64,000 nt of DNA, from contig JADIZZ010000002.1 of the NCBI GenBank assembly GCA_016704535.1, positions 248,001 to 312,000 on the forward strand, written 5' to 3'. The translations under genes and the position numbers were made by a program. Below, in pieces: positions 18,052 through 26,789 of the stretch. The stretch is from Betaproteobacteria bacterium (GTDB taxonomy: Bacteria; Pseudomonadota; Gammaproteobacteria; Burkholderiales; Burkholderiaceae_C). Under the pieces are notes generated by a model. That model was not told the DNA's origin. It made no database searches and saw only the letters and a program-made list of their open reading frames with translations. Each line of letters opens with the position of its first letter. Position 1 is the stretch's first letter.

Positions 18052-18693
18052 ATGGACCTGCTGAAGCCGCTCATCGCCTTGCTGGCCATCGTCAACCCCA
18101 TCGGCGTGGTGCCCTTCTTCATCCACTTTACGCAGGCCTTCACCCGCCAGCAGCGCCAGCGCACGATCCGCATCAGCAGTTTCTCGGCGTTCGTGGTGAT
18201 TGCCGTCAGCGCCGTGGCGGGGCTGAAGGTGATCGAGTTCTTCGGCATCTCGCTGGCCTCGTTCCAGGTGGGTGGCGGCACGCTGCTGCTGATCAGCTCG
18301 CTGGCCATGCTCAACGCCCAACCGGCCGAAAGCAAGGCGAGCGACGTCGACGAAGGCAACGAGAAAGTCGACGCCGGCGCCAGCATCGCCGTTGTCCCGC
18401 TGACGATTCCGCTGCTGACCGGCCCGGCCACCATCTCGACGGTGGTGATCTACGCCGAGAAGACACGCCACCTGTGGCAGATCGGCGTACTCGTTGGCTA
18501 CGGCGTGGTCATCGCACTCGTCACCTATCTGGTGTTCAGTGCTTCGGGGCGCATCGCCCACGTGCTGGGCCGCACCGGCATCAACATCATGACGCGGCTG
18601 ATGGGCCTGATCCTGGCTGCGATGGCCGTGGAACTGCTGGCCGACGGGCTGACCAAGCTCTTCCCGGTGCTGGCCAGCCACATCGCTCGCTGA
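18052..18693 (+). CDS. MarC-family integral membrane protein
   Basis: 213 aa with six hydrophobic segments. The conserved opening IALLAIVNPIGVVPFFI and the PLTIPLLTGPATISTVVI motif before the fourth segment mark the MarC (UPF0056) family. The biochemical function of the family is unknown and its early link to multiple antibiotic resistance was not confirmed. A central hydrophilic loop (KASDVDEGNEKVDAG) separates two 3-TM halves. It is followed 28 bp later by a GMC oxidoreductase on the same strand. Confidence 0.9.
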   Translation: MDLLKPLIALLAIVNPIGVVPFFIHFTQAFTRQQRQRTIRISSFSAFVVIAVSAVAGLKVIEFFGISLASFQVGGGTLLLISSLAMLNAQPAESKASDVDEGNEKVDAGASIAVVPLTIPLLTGPATISTVVIYAEKTRHLWQIGVLVGYGVVIALVTYLVFSASGRIAHVLGRTGINIMTRLMGLILAAMAVELLADGLTKLFPVLASHIAR

Positions 18694-18721
18694 TCCACAG
18701 CGCTTTCCGAGGCTCGATGAC

Positions 18722-20347
18722 ATGAACGACAGCTCGCCGACGTTCGATGTCGTCGTCGTCGGCGCTGGCACCGCCGGCTGCCTGCTCGCGAACCGTCTCT
18801 CTGCCGACCCTCGCTGCCGGGTGCTGCTGCTGGAAGCCGGCGGGCGAGACGACTACCACTGGATCCACATTCCGGTGGGTTACCTCTATTGCATCGGGAA
18901 TCCGCGCACCGACTGGCTCTATTTCACCGAAGAAGACGCGGGCCTGAACGGCCGCAAGCTGCGTTACCCACGCGGACGCGTGCTGGGCGGATGCAGCAGC
19001 ATCAACGGCATGATCTACATGCGCGGCCAAGCGCGCGACTACGACGACTGGGCGCGGCTCACCGGCGACGAAGGCTGGAGCTGGGCTGCATGCCTGCCTT
19101 ACTTCAAGATGCACGAGGACCACTGGCGCGGTGCCGACGAGGCCCACGGCGCTGGCAAAGAGTGGCGGGTGGAAAGGCAGCGGCTGCGCTGGGAGATCCT
19201 GGAGGCGTTCTGCGCCGCGGCGCAGCAGGCCGGCATCCCCGCCACCGACGACTTCAACCGCGGCAGCAATGAAGGCGTGGGCTACTTCGAGGTCAACCAG
19301 AAACGCGGCGTGCGCTGGAACACGAGCAAGGCCTTCCTGCGACCGGTGCAAGGGCGGCCGAACCTCCAGGTGTGGATTGGTGCCACCAGCACGCGTGTGC
19401 TGCTGGAAGGCAAGCGGGTGGTTGGCGTCGAAGTGCTGCGCGAGGGCGGCGGTGCCCCAGTGCAGGTACGTGCCGCGCGCGAAGTGGTGCTGTGCGCCGG
19501 CGCGGTGGGCACGCCGCAGCTGCTGCAGTTGTCGGGCATCGGGCCCGGCGCGCTGCTGCACGAGCACGGCATCGCGGTGCAGCATGAACTGCCGGGCGTG
19601 GGCGAGAACCTGCAGGACCACCTGCAGATCCGTGCCGTGTTCTCCGTGCAGGGCGTCCAGACACTCAACACCCTGGCCAACTCGGCCTGGGGCAAGGCGA
19701 GGATCGGCCTGGAATACCTGCTGCGCCGCAGCGGGCCTATGAGCATGGCGCCGTCTCAGTTGGGGGCTTTCACGCGGTCGTCACCCGAACAGGCCTGGCC
19801 GAACGTCGAATACCACGTGCAGCCCCTGTCGCTGGACGCCTTCGGCCAGCCGCTGCACAGCTACCCCGCATTCACCGCCAGTGTGTGCAACCTGAACCCC
19901 AGCTCGCGTGGCTTCGTTCGCATCTGCAGCCCACGGGTTCAGGACGCGCCACGCATCCAGGCGCGTTACCTGTCGACGCCCGAAGATCGCCAGGTGGCGT
20001 CCGACTCGCTGCGCCTGACGCGCCGCATCGCCGCCATGCCGGCGCTGGCGAAGTACCGGCCGCAGGAAGTCAAACCCGGTGTGCAGTTCCAGAGCGACGA
20101 GGAGCTCGCCCGCCTGGTCGGCGACATCGGCACAACCATCTTCCACCCTGTGGGCACCTGCCGCATGGGCCGTGCGGGCGAGGCCGGCGCCGTGGTCGAC
20201 CCGCGGCTGAAGGTGCAGGGTCTGGCCGGGCTGCGCATCGCCGACGCCAGCGTGATGCCCACCATCACCAGTGGCAATACCAACTCGCCCGTGCTGATGA
20301 TCGCCGAACGCGCAGCGGCCTGGCTGATGCAGGACGCGGGCGGCTGA
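18722..20347 (+). CDS. GMC-family FAD-dependent oxidoreductase (choline dehydrogenase-like)
   Basis: 541 aa. N-terminal dinucleotide motif VVVGAGTAGCLLANRLS binds FAD; GGCSSINGMIYMRGQ is the first GMC signature and GAVGTPQLLQLSGIG the second; the C-terminal active-site His lies in FHPVGTCRMG, with TSGNTNSPVLMIAERAA closing the FAD site. It oxidises an alcohol, but sequence alone does not tell choline, polyethylene glycol or terpene/long-chain alcohols apart. No bet genes are nearby. The ATG at 18722 lies just after the MarC gene. Confidence 0.9.
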   Translation: MNDSSPTFDVVVVGAGTAGCLLANRLSADPRCRVLLLEAGGRDDYHWIHIPVGYLYCIGNPRTDWLYFTEEDAGLNGRKLRYPRGRVLGGCSSINGMIYMRGQARDYDDWARLTGDEGWSWAACLPYFKMHEDHWRGADEAHGAGKEWRVERQRLRWEILEAFCAAAQQAGIPATDDFNRGSNEGVGYFEVNQKRGVRWNTSKAFLRPVQGRPNLQVWIGATSTRVLLEGKRVVGVEVLREGGGAPVQVRAAREVVLCAGAVGTPQLLQLSGIGPGALLHEHGIAVQHELPGVGENLQDHLQIRAVFSVQGVQTLNTLANSAWGKARIGLEYLLRRSGPMSMAPSQLGAFTRSSPEQAWPNVEYHVQPLSLDAFGQPLHSYPAFTASVCNLNPSSRGFVRICSPRVQDAPRIQARYLSTPEDRQVASDSLRLTRRIAAMPALAKYRPQEVKPGVQFQSDEELARLVGDIGTTIFHPVGTCRMGRAGEAGAVVDPRLKVQGLAGLRIADASVMPTITSGNTNSPVLMIAERAAAWLMQDAGG

Positions 20348-20355
20348 GCCCGCGC

Positions 20356-20379
20356 GTGCAAGCCCGGAAGGGCTTGCAC
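20356..20379 (+). terminator. Strong hairpin after the GMC gene
   Basis: Perfect 10-bp stem GTGCAAGCCC / GGGCTTGCAC with a GGAA tetraloop, 9 bp past the GMC stop. No T-run follows, so termination strength is uncertain. Confidence 0.5.
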
Positions 20380-20459
20380 GGCTTGCGCAGACCCGAACGC
20401 GATTGCACGCGCGAGGGCTGAACCGCGGCGGGTATCCCCGGATGCCGCCGCCGGGGCAC

Positions 20460-20612
20460 GTTGTTACATTCACGGCACCTGTGGCGGCACGCGGGAAAGC
20501 GATGCCGCCCCACGGGGGCCTGAGGAGACGACAGACAGAATTCGAAGCAAGCCACAGCAGACCCGCCCCGCAGATGGGCAGGCTTTCGGGCGCCGCAGGT
20601 CGGCGCCTTTTT
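20460..20612 (+). ncRNA. Candidate small RNA or leader ending in intrinsic terminator
   Basis: The gene-free stretch 20380-20686 ends its structured part with a textbook terminator (20589-20612). No ORF precedes it closely and the upstream gene ends 240 bp earlier behind its own hairpin, so an independent short transcript is likely. It could be an sRNA or an attenuated leader of the downstream HDOD gene. The 5' end is only a guess near 20460. No family (6S, tmRNA, RNase P RNA, SRP RNA, c-di-GMP riboswitch) was recognised. Confidence 0.45.
20589..20612 (+). terminator. Intrinsic terminator of candidate ncRNA
   Basis: Perfect 7-bp GC stem GGCGCCG / CGGCGCC, 5-nt loop, then T5. It lies 105 bp upstream of the HDOD start. 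Confidence 0.85.
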
Positions 20613-20716
20613 CATGCCCGCGGCGGCGAAACAGGGCGGCCTTTGCCCTGCCTTTCGCAACATCGCCGACGGGCAGGCTACCTACGATGCCGGGTGATAC
20701 GCCTCGAAAGCCCGCC

Positions 20717-21535
20717 ATGTCCGTGAACCCCGAATTGCGCAAGCTGGACATCGACATCCCGTCGCAGCCGCAGTCGCTGGTGCAGCTGTCGCTGCTGCTG
20801 GCTGAGGACGACATCAACCTGCAGGCAGTGGCTGCGCTGATCGAGACCGACATGGCGCTTGCCGCCGCGGTAATGAAGGCCGTGAACTCGTCTCTCTATG
20901 GCCTGAAGGGCCGTGTGCAAAGCGTGCACCAGGCCATCACGTACATGGGCATGCGCGAGGTTGCCGGCATCACCTTCGAGATGGGCCTGCGCGCCGCCTT
21001 CCCACCCGCCCCCGAACTCGAGCCCCTGTGGCACCGCGCCGGCAAGCGCGGCCTGCTGATGGGCCGGCTGGCCCAGCGGCTGTCGCTGGACGCCTGGGCC
21101 GCGCACTCCGCCGGCCTGTTCGAGGAATGCGGCAAGGCGGTGCTGTTCCGCCACGCCTCCGACCATTACGGCGCCATGCTGCGCGCTGCGGGCAGCGACA
21201 CAGAGCTGGCGATTCTCGAGCACGCCGGCTTCGGCGTCAGCCATGACGCGCTGGGTGCGGCGCTGTGTGAAAGCTGGGGCCTGGGTCTTGCCGCGGTGGC
21301 CAGCGTGCGCCACCACGTCGAGGCGCAAGCGCACCACCGGCTCCCCGAAGGCGAAGGGCGGCGATCGATCTGTGCGTTGTCGGTGCTGGCGCACGTGCTG
21401 ATGCACGAGCCTGACTCGCTGGACGCGGCCGTGCTGGCCATCGCGCAGGCGGCGGATCTCGATGAGACCCTGGTGCTGCGCGCGGCGCGTCAGACGCACG
21501 ATCAGTTGGAGCAGGCTGCCGCCCAGGGCCGCTGA
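20717..21535 (+). CDS. HDOD domain regulatory protein
   Basis: 272 aa. The start at 20717 (MSVNPELRKLDIDIPSQP) is preferred over the ATG at 20687, which adds ten unconserved residues. The HDOD domain (about 15-210) is recognised by IPSQPQSLVQLSLLL, the AAVMKAVNSSLYGLKGRVQSVHQAITYMG stretch in outline, and an HD-like core lacking the catalytic residues of HD phosphohydrolases. These proteins act as scaffolds in signalling, motility or stress pathways without known enzymatic activity. It is preceded by a terminator-bearing leader and followed by an acyl-CoA ligase gene. Confidence 0.88.
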   Translation: MSVNPELRKLDIDIPSQPQSLVQLSLLLAEDDINLQAVAALIETDMALAAAVMKAVNSSLYGLKGRVQSVHQAITYMGMREVAGITFEMGLRAAFPPAPELEPLWHRAGKRGLLMGRLAQRLSLDAWAAHSAGLFEECGKAVLFRHASDHYGAMLRAAGSDTELAILEHAGFGVSHDALGAALCESWGLGLAAVASVRHHVEAQAHHRLPEGEGRRSICALSVLAHVLMHEPDSLDAAVLAIAQAADLDETLVLRAARQTHDQLEQAAAQGR

Positions 21536-21667
21536 CTGCGCGCGACACCAGCCCGAGTAGGCATGGGCGGCGTAAGGTTCAGGAAAGCCCGGCTGTCCAT
21601 GCCGGCACGGCTTCGGTAGGCTCGCGCCCTCCTTCGCTGATCGGGACAACGCGCCCGCCCCCACACC

Positions 21668-23362
21668 ATGGCTTCGACCGTTTCGCCCGACGCGCTGGCG
21701 CTGCAGCGCCTGTACCACTGGGAAAAGACCACGCCCGACCGCGTCGCGCTGACGCAGCCGCTGGGCGGCGGGCCGGTGCGTGACTACACCTGGCGCGAAG
21801 TCGTTGACCAGAGCCGGCGCATGGCCGCCCACCTGAAGAGCCTGGGCCTGCAGCCCGGTGACAGGGTGGCGATGCTGGCCAAGAACACGGCGCACTGGCT
21901 GATGAGCGACTTCGCGATCTGGATGGCGGGCTGCGTCTCGGTGCCGCTGTACCCGACGCTGGCGGCGGGCACCATCCGCCAGATCCTCGAGCACAGCGGC
22001 TCGAAGCTGCTCTTCGTGGGCAAGCTCGACGGCTGGGAGGGCATGAAGCCCGGCATTCCGGCCGGTCTGCCCTGTATCAGCCTGCCGCTGGCGCCCGACG
22101 ACGCCGCCAAGAGTTACCCGCGCTGGGAAGACATCACCGCCAGGACCTCGCCGCTGCAGGGCGAGCCGGCGCGTGCGGCCGACGAGCTCTGCACCATCAT
22201 GTACACGTCGGGAACGACCGGCGCGCCCAAGGGCGTGATGCACAGCTTCGGCTCCTTCGCACAGGTGCTGCCGGTGGGCCTGACGCGAATCCCGATGAAC
22301 GCCGACTCGCGCATGCTGTCCTACCTGCCGCTGTCGCACGTGGTCGAGCGCGCGCTGGTCGAGCACGGGCAGCTGGCCACCGGCATGCATGTCTACTTCG
22401 CCGAGAGCCTGGAAACGTTCACCGCTGACCTGCAGCGTGCCCGGCCCACGGTGTTCTTCAGCGTGCCTCGCCTGTGGGTGAAGTTCCAGCAGGGCGTTGG
22501 CGCAAAGATGCCGCCGGCCAAGCTGGACCGGCTGCTGAAGATCCCCATCCTGCGCGGCATCGTGCGCAAGAAGATCCTCAAGGCGCTGGGCCTGCAGGAC
22601 TGCGTCTTCGCTGCCGGCGGTGCGGCGCCGATGCCGCTGGAGCTGCTGCATTGGTATGCACGCCTTGGCCTGAACGTCGCCGAGGGTTATGGCATGACCG
22701 AGAACCTGGGCGCCAGCCACATCACGCTGGGCGACCCGTCGTCCTTCGGCACCGTGGGCCTGCCCTACGACGGCGTGCAGTGCCGGCTGGACCCGACCAG
22801 CGGCGAGATCCAGGTGCGCAGCCCCTGGACGATGCTGGGCTACTACAAGGAGCCCGAGATGACGCGCCAGACCTTCACCGAGGACGGCTGGCTGAAGACG
22901 GGCGACAAGGGCGCACTCGACGCCAAGGGCAACCTGCGCATCACCGGCCGCGTGAAGGACCTCTTCAAGACCAGCAAGGGCAAGTACGTGGCACCGGCGC
23001 CGATCGAGGACAAGCTCGTGATGCACCCAGCCGTGGAGGCGGTGTGTGTCACCGGGGCCAACCTGGGCCAGCCGCTGGCGCTGGCGATGCTGAACCCTGA
23101 AGGCGTGAAAAGGGCGCGTGATGCCGCCGGTCGCGCCGAGCTGGAGGCCTCGATGACGGCGCACGTGATGACCATCAACGCGCTGCTCGACCCGCACGAG
23201 CAGCTCGACTGCGTGGTGCTGATGGCCGAGGCCTGGACGGTGGACAACGACATCATCACGCCGACCTTCAAGGTCAAGCGCAACCGCATCGAGGACCTGT
23301 TCGCGCAGAACTACGACACCTGGGTCGGCATGCGCAAGAAGGTGGTCTGGTACTCGAAGTAG
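21668..23362 (+). CDS. AMP-dependent long-chain acyl-CoA synthetase family protein
   Basis: 564 aa. Adenylates a carboxylate (probably a fatty acid) and transfers it to CoA. ANL motifs: P-loop MYTSGTTGAPKGVMHS (about 178-193), AEGYGMTENLG (about 338-348), KTGDKGALDAKGNL and GRVKDLFKTSKGKYVAPAPIE near the hinge, with the catalytic Lys region toward the C-terminus. The sequence resembles FadD15-like ligases rather than acetyl-CoA synthetase. No other beta-oxidation genes are adjacent. It ends 8 bp before a convergent small gene. Confidence 0.9.
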   Translation: MASTVSPDALALQRLYHWEKTTPDRVALTQPLGGGPVRDYTWREVVDQSRRMAAHLKSLGLQPGDRVAMLAKNTAHWLMSDFAIWMAGCVSVPLYPTLAAGTIRQILEHSGSKLLFVGKLDGWEGMKPGIPAGLPCISLPLAPDDAAKSYPRWEDITARTSPLQGEPARAADELCTIMYTSGTTGAPKGVMHSFGSFAQVLPVGLTRIPMNADSRMLSYLPLSHVVERALVEHGQLATGMHVYFAESLETFTADLQRARPTVFFSVPRLWVKFQQGVGAKMPPAKLDRLLKIPILRGIVRKKILKALGLQDCVFAAGGAAPMPLELLHWYARLGLNVAEGYGMTENLGASHITLGDPSSFGTVGLPYDGVQCRLDPTSGEIQVRSPWTMLGYYKEPEMTRQTFTEDGWLKTGDKGALDAKGNLRITGRVKDLFKTSKGKYVAPAPIEDKLVMHPAVEAVCVTGANLGQPLALAMLNPEGVKRARDAAGRAELEASMTAHVMTINALLDPHEQLDCVVLMAEAWTVDNDIITPTFKVKRNRIEDLFAQNYDTWVGMRKKVVWYSK

Positions 23363-23369
23363 ACGATGC

Positions 23370-23801
23370 CTACCGTGGGCCTGCGGAGGCGGCCGAGGCC
23401 GCCGACGCCGGCTTCGTGGGCACCATCACGCCGGCGGCCAGCGGAATTTCCTCGCTGACGGTGATGCCGGTGACGTAGTGGCGTGTCTCGCCGAAGCAGC
23501 TGCCGGGCAGGCCGACCTTCTCTTCGTAGTGCAGCGCCACGCGTTTGCCCATGGCGCGCGTGACCTGCGCGGCGACGGCGTCGTCCCATATCGTGAACAG
23601 GAACTTCTCGGGTGTGGTGCCAGGCAGCGAGACGAGTGCCAGTTCGCCTTCCCAGGTCTTGCACAGCCAACCCTTGTTCGACAGTTTCTGCACCCAGCCG
23701 GCGCGCTCGCCGCTGGAATAGCTCCAGCTGAGCGCAGCCCAGAAATACAGTGCCAGCAGAGCCACCAGCGCGAACAGAGGCAGGACGACACGGTTGAACA
23801 T
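23370..23801 (-). CDS. Membrane-anchored hypothetical protein
   Basis: 143 aa from the ATG at 23801. One N-terminal hydrophobic segment (LPLFALVALLALYFWAAL) is followed by a compact domain with WVQKLSNKGWLCKTWEGELAL and an Ala/Ser-rich tail. Two Cys (in WLCKTW and GSCFGET) may pair in the periplasm. The domain resembles a conserved betaproteobacterial protein of unknown role; no function is proposed. It is downstream of, and on the same strand as, the polyamine receptor gene, 90 bp away. Confidence 0.75.
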   Translation of the reverse strand: MFNRVVLPLFALVALLALYFWAALSWSYSSGERAGWVQKLSNKGWLCKTWEGELALVSLPGTTPEKFLFTIWDDAVAAQVTRAMGKRVALHYEEKVGLPGSCFGETRHYVTGITVSEEIPLAAGVMVPTKPASAASAASAGPR

Positions 23802-23890
23802 AGGTAGCAATCGGGCAGCGACAGCGCGGGATTATCCGCGGCCGCCGGCACTGCGGGCCGCGGCCGCCGCGGCGACCCGCAAGGCGCGCC

Positions 23891-25009
23891 CTATTTCGTG
23901 TTGGCCTTGAAGCTCGTGAACACACGCGTCTGCACGCGGCGGATGTCCTGCGGCACCGCGTCGGGCACGGTGAGCTTGCCGATGTCGGCCGCACTCGGGA
24001 AGACGGTGGGGTTGTCGGCCACGGTCTTGGTGACGAACTTCTTCGACGCCGCGTTCGGGTTGGCGTAGAAGACCTTGTTCGTCAACGACGCATGCACCTC
24101 GGGGCGCAGGATGTAGTTGATGAACAGGTGCGCGTTCTTCGGGTGTTTGGCGTCCTTGGGGATGGCCATGGTGTCGAAGAAGAGCGTCGCACCCGACGGC
24201 GGGATGAGCGCCTGGATGTCCTGGCCGCTCTTGCTGTCGATGGCGCGCTGGCGTGCGATGTTGATGTCGCCCGAGTAGCCCATCACCACGCACAGCTGGC
24301 CGGCGGCCAGGTCGTTGATGTAACCCGAAGATGAGAAACGGGTGACGAAGGGGCGCGCCTTGGACAACACCTCCTTGGCCGCGTCGTAATCCTTGGCCAC
24401 CTTGCTGTAGGGCGCCTTGCCGGCGTAGATCATGGCCACCGGCAGCACCTCGGACGCCGAGTCGAGCACGTTGATGCCGCAGCCTTTCAGCTTGCTGGCG
24501 TACTCGGGCTTGAAGATCAGGTCCCAGGGGTTGGCAGGCAAGGGCGTGCTGCCCAGGGCGGCCTTGACCTTGCCGTTGTTGATGCCGATGGTGACGTAGC
24601 CCCAAAGCCAGGTGACGAGGTGCTGGTTGCCGGGGTCGACGCCTGCCAGCTTCTCGAGCAGCGCGGGATCGAGGTTGCCCCAGTTGCTGAGCTGGGCGCG
24701 GTCGAGCTTCTGGAACAGGCCGCCGGCGATCTGCGTCTTCGCGAAGTGCGCGCTGGGCACGACGATGTCGTAGCCGCTCTTGCCGGCCACCAGCTTGGCC
24801 TGCAGGATCTCGTTGGCGTCGTAGTTGTCGTAGCGGACCTTGATGCCGGTCTCTTTCTCGAAGTTCTTGAGCGTGTCCTCGGCGATGTAGTCCGACCAGT
24901 TGTAGATGTTCAGCACTTTGGGCTCGGCGGCCTGGGCGGCGGCGCCGACGGCCGTACCGACCAGGGCCAGGGCGAGCAGGGTGCGGGTGAACAGGCGGGG
25001 CAGGGTCAT
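23891..25009 (-). CDS. Polyamine (putrescine/spermidine) ABC transporter substrate-binding protein
   Basis: 372 aa PotF/PotD-type periplasmic receptor. The ATG at 25009 opens a signal peptide (LFTRTLLALALVGTAVGAAAQA). The mature protein begins VLNIYNWSDYIAEDTLKNFE, the family hallmark including the ligand-contacting Trp-Ser-Asp-Tyr, and continues with YDNYDANEILQAKL, DIVVPSAHF and GYSGDINIARQ. The open frame reaches 26431 upstream but that part is antisense of other genes. No ATPase or permease genes accompany it, so it is an orphan receptor that must share transport proteins encoded elsewhere. Confidence 0.92.
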   Translation of the reverse strand: MTLPRLFTRTLLALALVGTAVGAAAQAAEPKVLNIYNWSDYIAEDTLKNFEKETGIKVRYDNYDANEILQAKLVAGKSGYDIVVPSAHFAKTQIAGGLFQKLDRAQLSNWGNLDPALLEKLAGVDPGNQHLVTWLWGYVTIGINNGKVKAALGSTPLPANPWDLIFKPEYASKLKGCGINVLDSASEVLPVAMIYAGKAPYSKVAKDYDAAKEVLSKARPFVTRFSSSGYINDLAAGQLCVVMGYSGDINIARQRAIDSKSGQDIQALIPPSGATLFFDTMAIPKDAKHPKNAHLFINYILRPEVHASLTNKVFYANPNAASKKFVTKTVADNPTVFPSAADIGKLTVPDAVPQDIRRVQTRVFTSFKANTK

Positions 25010-25125
25010 GGCAGGGGTTCCTCTCGGGTGATTCCGGGGTGCGCCTCGGGTGCGCCGGGACGGGGGATTAACGCAGCGGTAGGCATTTTGGCCGACGCCG
25101 CCGCCGAGGCCTGCGGGCAGACCGG

Positions 25126-25602
25126 TCAAGGCGCGGGGTCGGCAGGCCGGCGCAGGAACATGCCCCAGCCCTCCATCGTCATCACGGTCTCGTCGCGCTG
25201 GTTGCGCACCGCCCAGCGGCTTCGCACCAGGCCGATGTGCGGCTTGCTGTTCATCGGCCGCGCCTCGAGGATTTCCATGCGCACTTGCAGCGTGTCTCCG
25301 GGGCGCACGGGCTGGTGCCAGCGCAGCGCGTCGATGCCGGGGCTGCCCTGGCTGGCGGCGTCGAGCAGGTAGCCGTCGCACATCATGCGCATCGTCATCG
25401 CGCAGACGTGCCAGCCGCTGGCGCACAGACCGCCGAGCACGGTCTCGCGGGCGGCGGCTTCGTCGAGGTGGAAGGGCTGCGGGTCGAACTGGCTGGCGAA
25501 AGCGACGACGGCTTCGCGCGAGACCGGCATGCCGCCGAAGTCCATGACGTGGCCGACGGGAAAGTCTTCCCAGTAAAGGCGGTAGCTGCGTGGGGCGTTC
25601 AT
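25126..25602 (-). CDS. MaoC-family dehydratase
   Basis: 158 aa single hot-dog domain from the ATG at 25602 (MNAPRSYRLYWEDFPVGHV). MaoC hallmarks are VVAFASQFDPQPFHLDEAAA (Asp/His catalytic pair) and GGLCASGWHVCAM. The family hydrates trans-2-enoyl-CoA to (R)-3-hydroxyacyl-CoA, feeding fatty acid or PHA metabolism. It is divergent from the NnrU gene (55 bp) and separated by about 115 bp from the polyamine receptor. Confidence 0.88.
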   Translation of the reverse strand: MNAPRSYRLYWEDFPVGHVMDFGGMPVSREAVVAFASQFDPQPFHLDEAAARETVLGGLCASGWHVCAMTMRMMCDGYLLDAASQGSPGIDALRWHQPVRPGDTLQVRMEILEARPMNSKPHIGLVRSRWAVRNQRDETVMTMEGWGMFLRRPADPAP

Positions 25603-25657
25603 GCGGGCAGCATAGCGGCGCCACAATTCGGCATCGTTCACGCACGGCATCGCCACC

Positions 25658-26248
25658 ATGAGTCTGTTGATCCTCGGTCTGGTCCTTTTCCTGGGCGTGC
25701 ACTCGGTGCGCATCTTTGCCGACGGTTGGCGCACGCGCGTGCGGGCGCAGGTCGGCGAGATGGCGTGGAAGGGCGTCTACACGCTGGTCTCGTTGATCGG
25801 CTTCGCGCTCATCGTCTGGGGCTATGGCGAGGCGCGTCAGCAGCCCATCGCGCTGTGGGGCTCGCCCGGCTGGACGCGCCATGCCGCCGCGCTGCTGACG
25901 TTGTTTGCCTTCCTGCTGCTCTTTGCCGCCTACGTGCCGGGCAACGCCATCAAGGCCAAGCTGAAGCATCCGATGGTGCTTTCGGTGAAGGTCTGGGCCA
26001 TCGCCCACCTGCTGGCCAACAACACGCTGGCCGACCTGCTGCTCTTCGGCGGCTTCCTGCTCTGGGCGGTGCTCGATTTCCGCTCGGCGCGCCAGCGCGA
26101 CCGTGCCGCCGGCACCGTCTACCCGCCAGGGCGCGCCATGCCGACGGTCATTTCGGTGGTGCTGGGCCTGGCGGCCTACGCCGGGTTCGCCTTCTGGGCC
26201 CACATGGCCTGGATCGGGGTGTCGCCCTTCGGTCGCGGCGCAGGCTGA
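25658..26248 (+). CDS. NnrU family membrane protein
   Basis: 196 aa with about five hydrophobic segments. The opening LILGLVLFLGVHSVRI, followed by WKGVYTLVSLIGFALIVWGYGEAR, the GNAIKAKLKHPMVLSVKVWAIAHLLANN motif in outline and LLFGGFLLWAVLDFRSA match NnrU. The family was first linked to nitric oxide reductase regulons, but many members sit outside denitrification loci, as here. The His in HPMVLSVKVWAIAH may bind heme, by inference. It is followed after 28 bp by a DUF456 gene. Confidence 0.88.
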   Translation: MSLLILGLVLFLGVHSVRIFADGWRTRVRAQVGEMAWKGVYTLVSLIGFALIVWGYGEARQQPIALWGSPGWTRHAAALLTLFAFLLLFAAYVPGNAIKAKLKHPMVLSVKVWAIAHLLANNTLADLLLFGGFLLWAVLDFRSARQRDRAAGTVYPPGRAMPTVISVVLGLAAYAGFAFWAHMAWIGVSPFGRGAG

Positions 26249-26276
26249 TGCTTTGCCATGCCAGGCTGACGCGCCG

Positions 26277-26759
26277 ATGAGCGAAGCCCTGCTCTGGACG
26301 CTGAGCATCGCGCTCATCGTCGCCGGTATCGCCGGCACCGTGCTGCCGGCGCTGCCGGGAACGGCCTTCGTGCTGGGGGGCATCGTGCTCGGCGCGTGGA
26401 TCGACGACTTCACGCGTGTCGGTGCCGGCACGATGGCGCTGGTGGCCGTGCTGGCGGTGCTGGCCTGGGGCCTGGACTACGCCGCCGGCCTGCTGGGTGC
26501 GCGCCGGGCCGGGGCCAGCCGGCAGGCGCTGGTGGGCGCGGCCGTGGGCACCGTCGTCGGCCTGTTCATGGGGCTGGTCGGCGTCTTTTTCATGCCGCTC
26601 GTGGGCGCGGCGGTCGGCGAGTACATCGCGCGGCGCGACGAACAACGTGCCTGGAAGGTCGGCCTGTCGACCTGGGTGGGCATCATGGTCGGGCTGGTCG
26701 CCAAGGTGGTGATCGCCTTCATGATGATCGGCATCTTCGTCGCTGCGCTGGTGTTCTGA
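26277..26759 (+). CDS. DUF456 family membrane protein
   Basis: 160 aa from the ATG at 26277, with four hydrophobic stretches rich in Gly and Ala. IAGTVLPALPGTAFVLGGIVLGAW and GAVVGTVVGLFMG-like glycine zippers mark the DUF456 family, whose function is unknown. The start lies 28 bp after the NnrU stop and the pair is likely co-transcribed. The open frame extends upstream through NnrU in another frame and is not used. Confidence 0.82.
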   Translation: MSEALLWTLSIALIVAGIAGTVLPALPGTAFVLGGIVLGAWIDDFTRVGAGTMALVAVLAVLAWGLDYAAGLLGARRAGASRQALVGAAVGTVVGLFMGLVGVFFMPLVGAAVGEYIARRDEQRAWKVGLSTWVGIMVGLVAKVVIAFMMIGIFVAALVF

Positions 26760-26789
26760 CGGGCGCCGCGCAGCGTGGAGCTGCGGCGG

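Noticed and set aside
20460..20612. c-di-GMP or other known riboswitch in the HDOD leader
   Set aside because: GAAGCAAGCC loosely resembles part of a GEMM motif, but the conserved core loops and pairing are missing.
20678..23197. Long minus-strand open frame (~840 codons) opposite the HDOD and acyl-CoA ligase genes
   Set aside because: Shadow of two genes with clear motifs on the plus strand.
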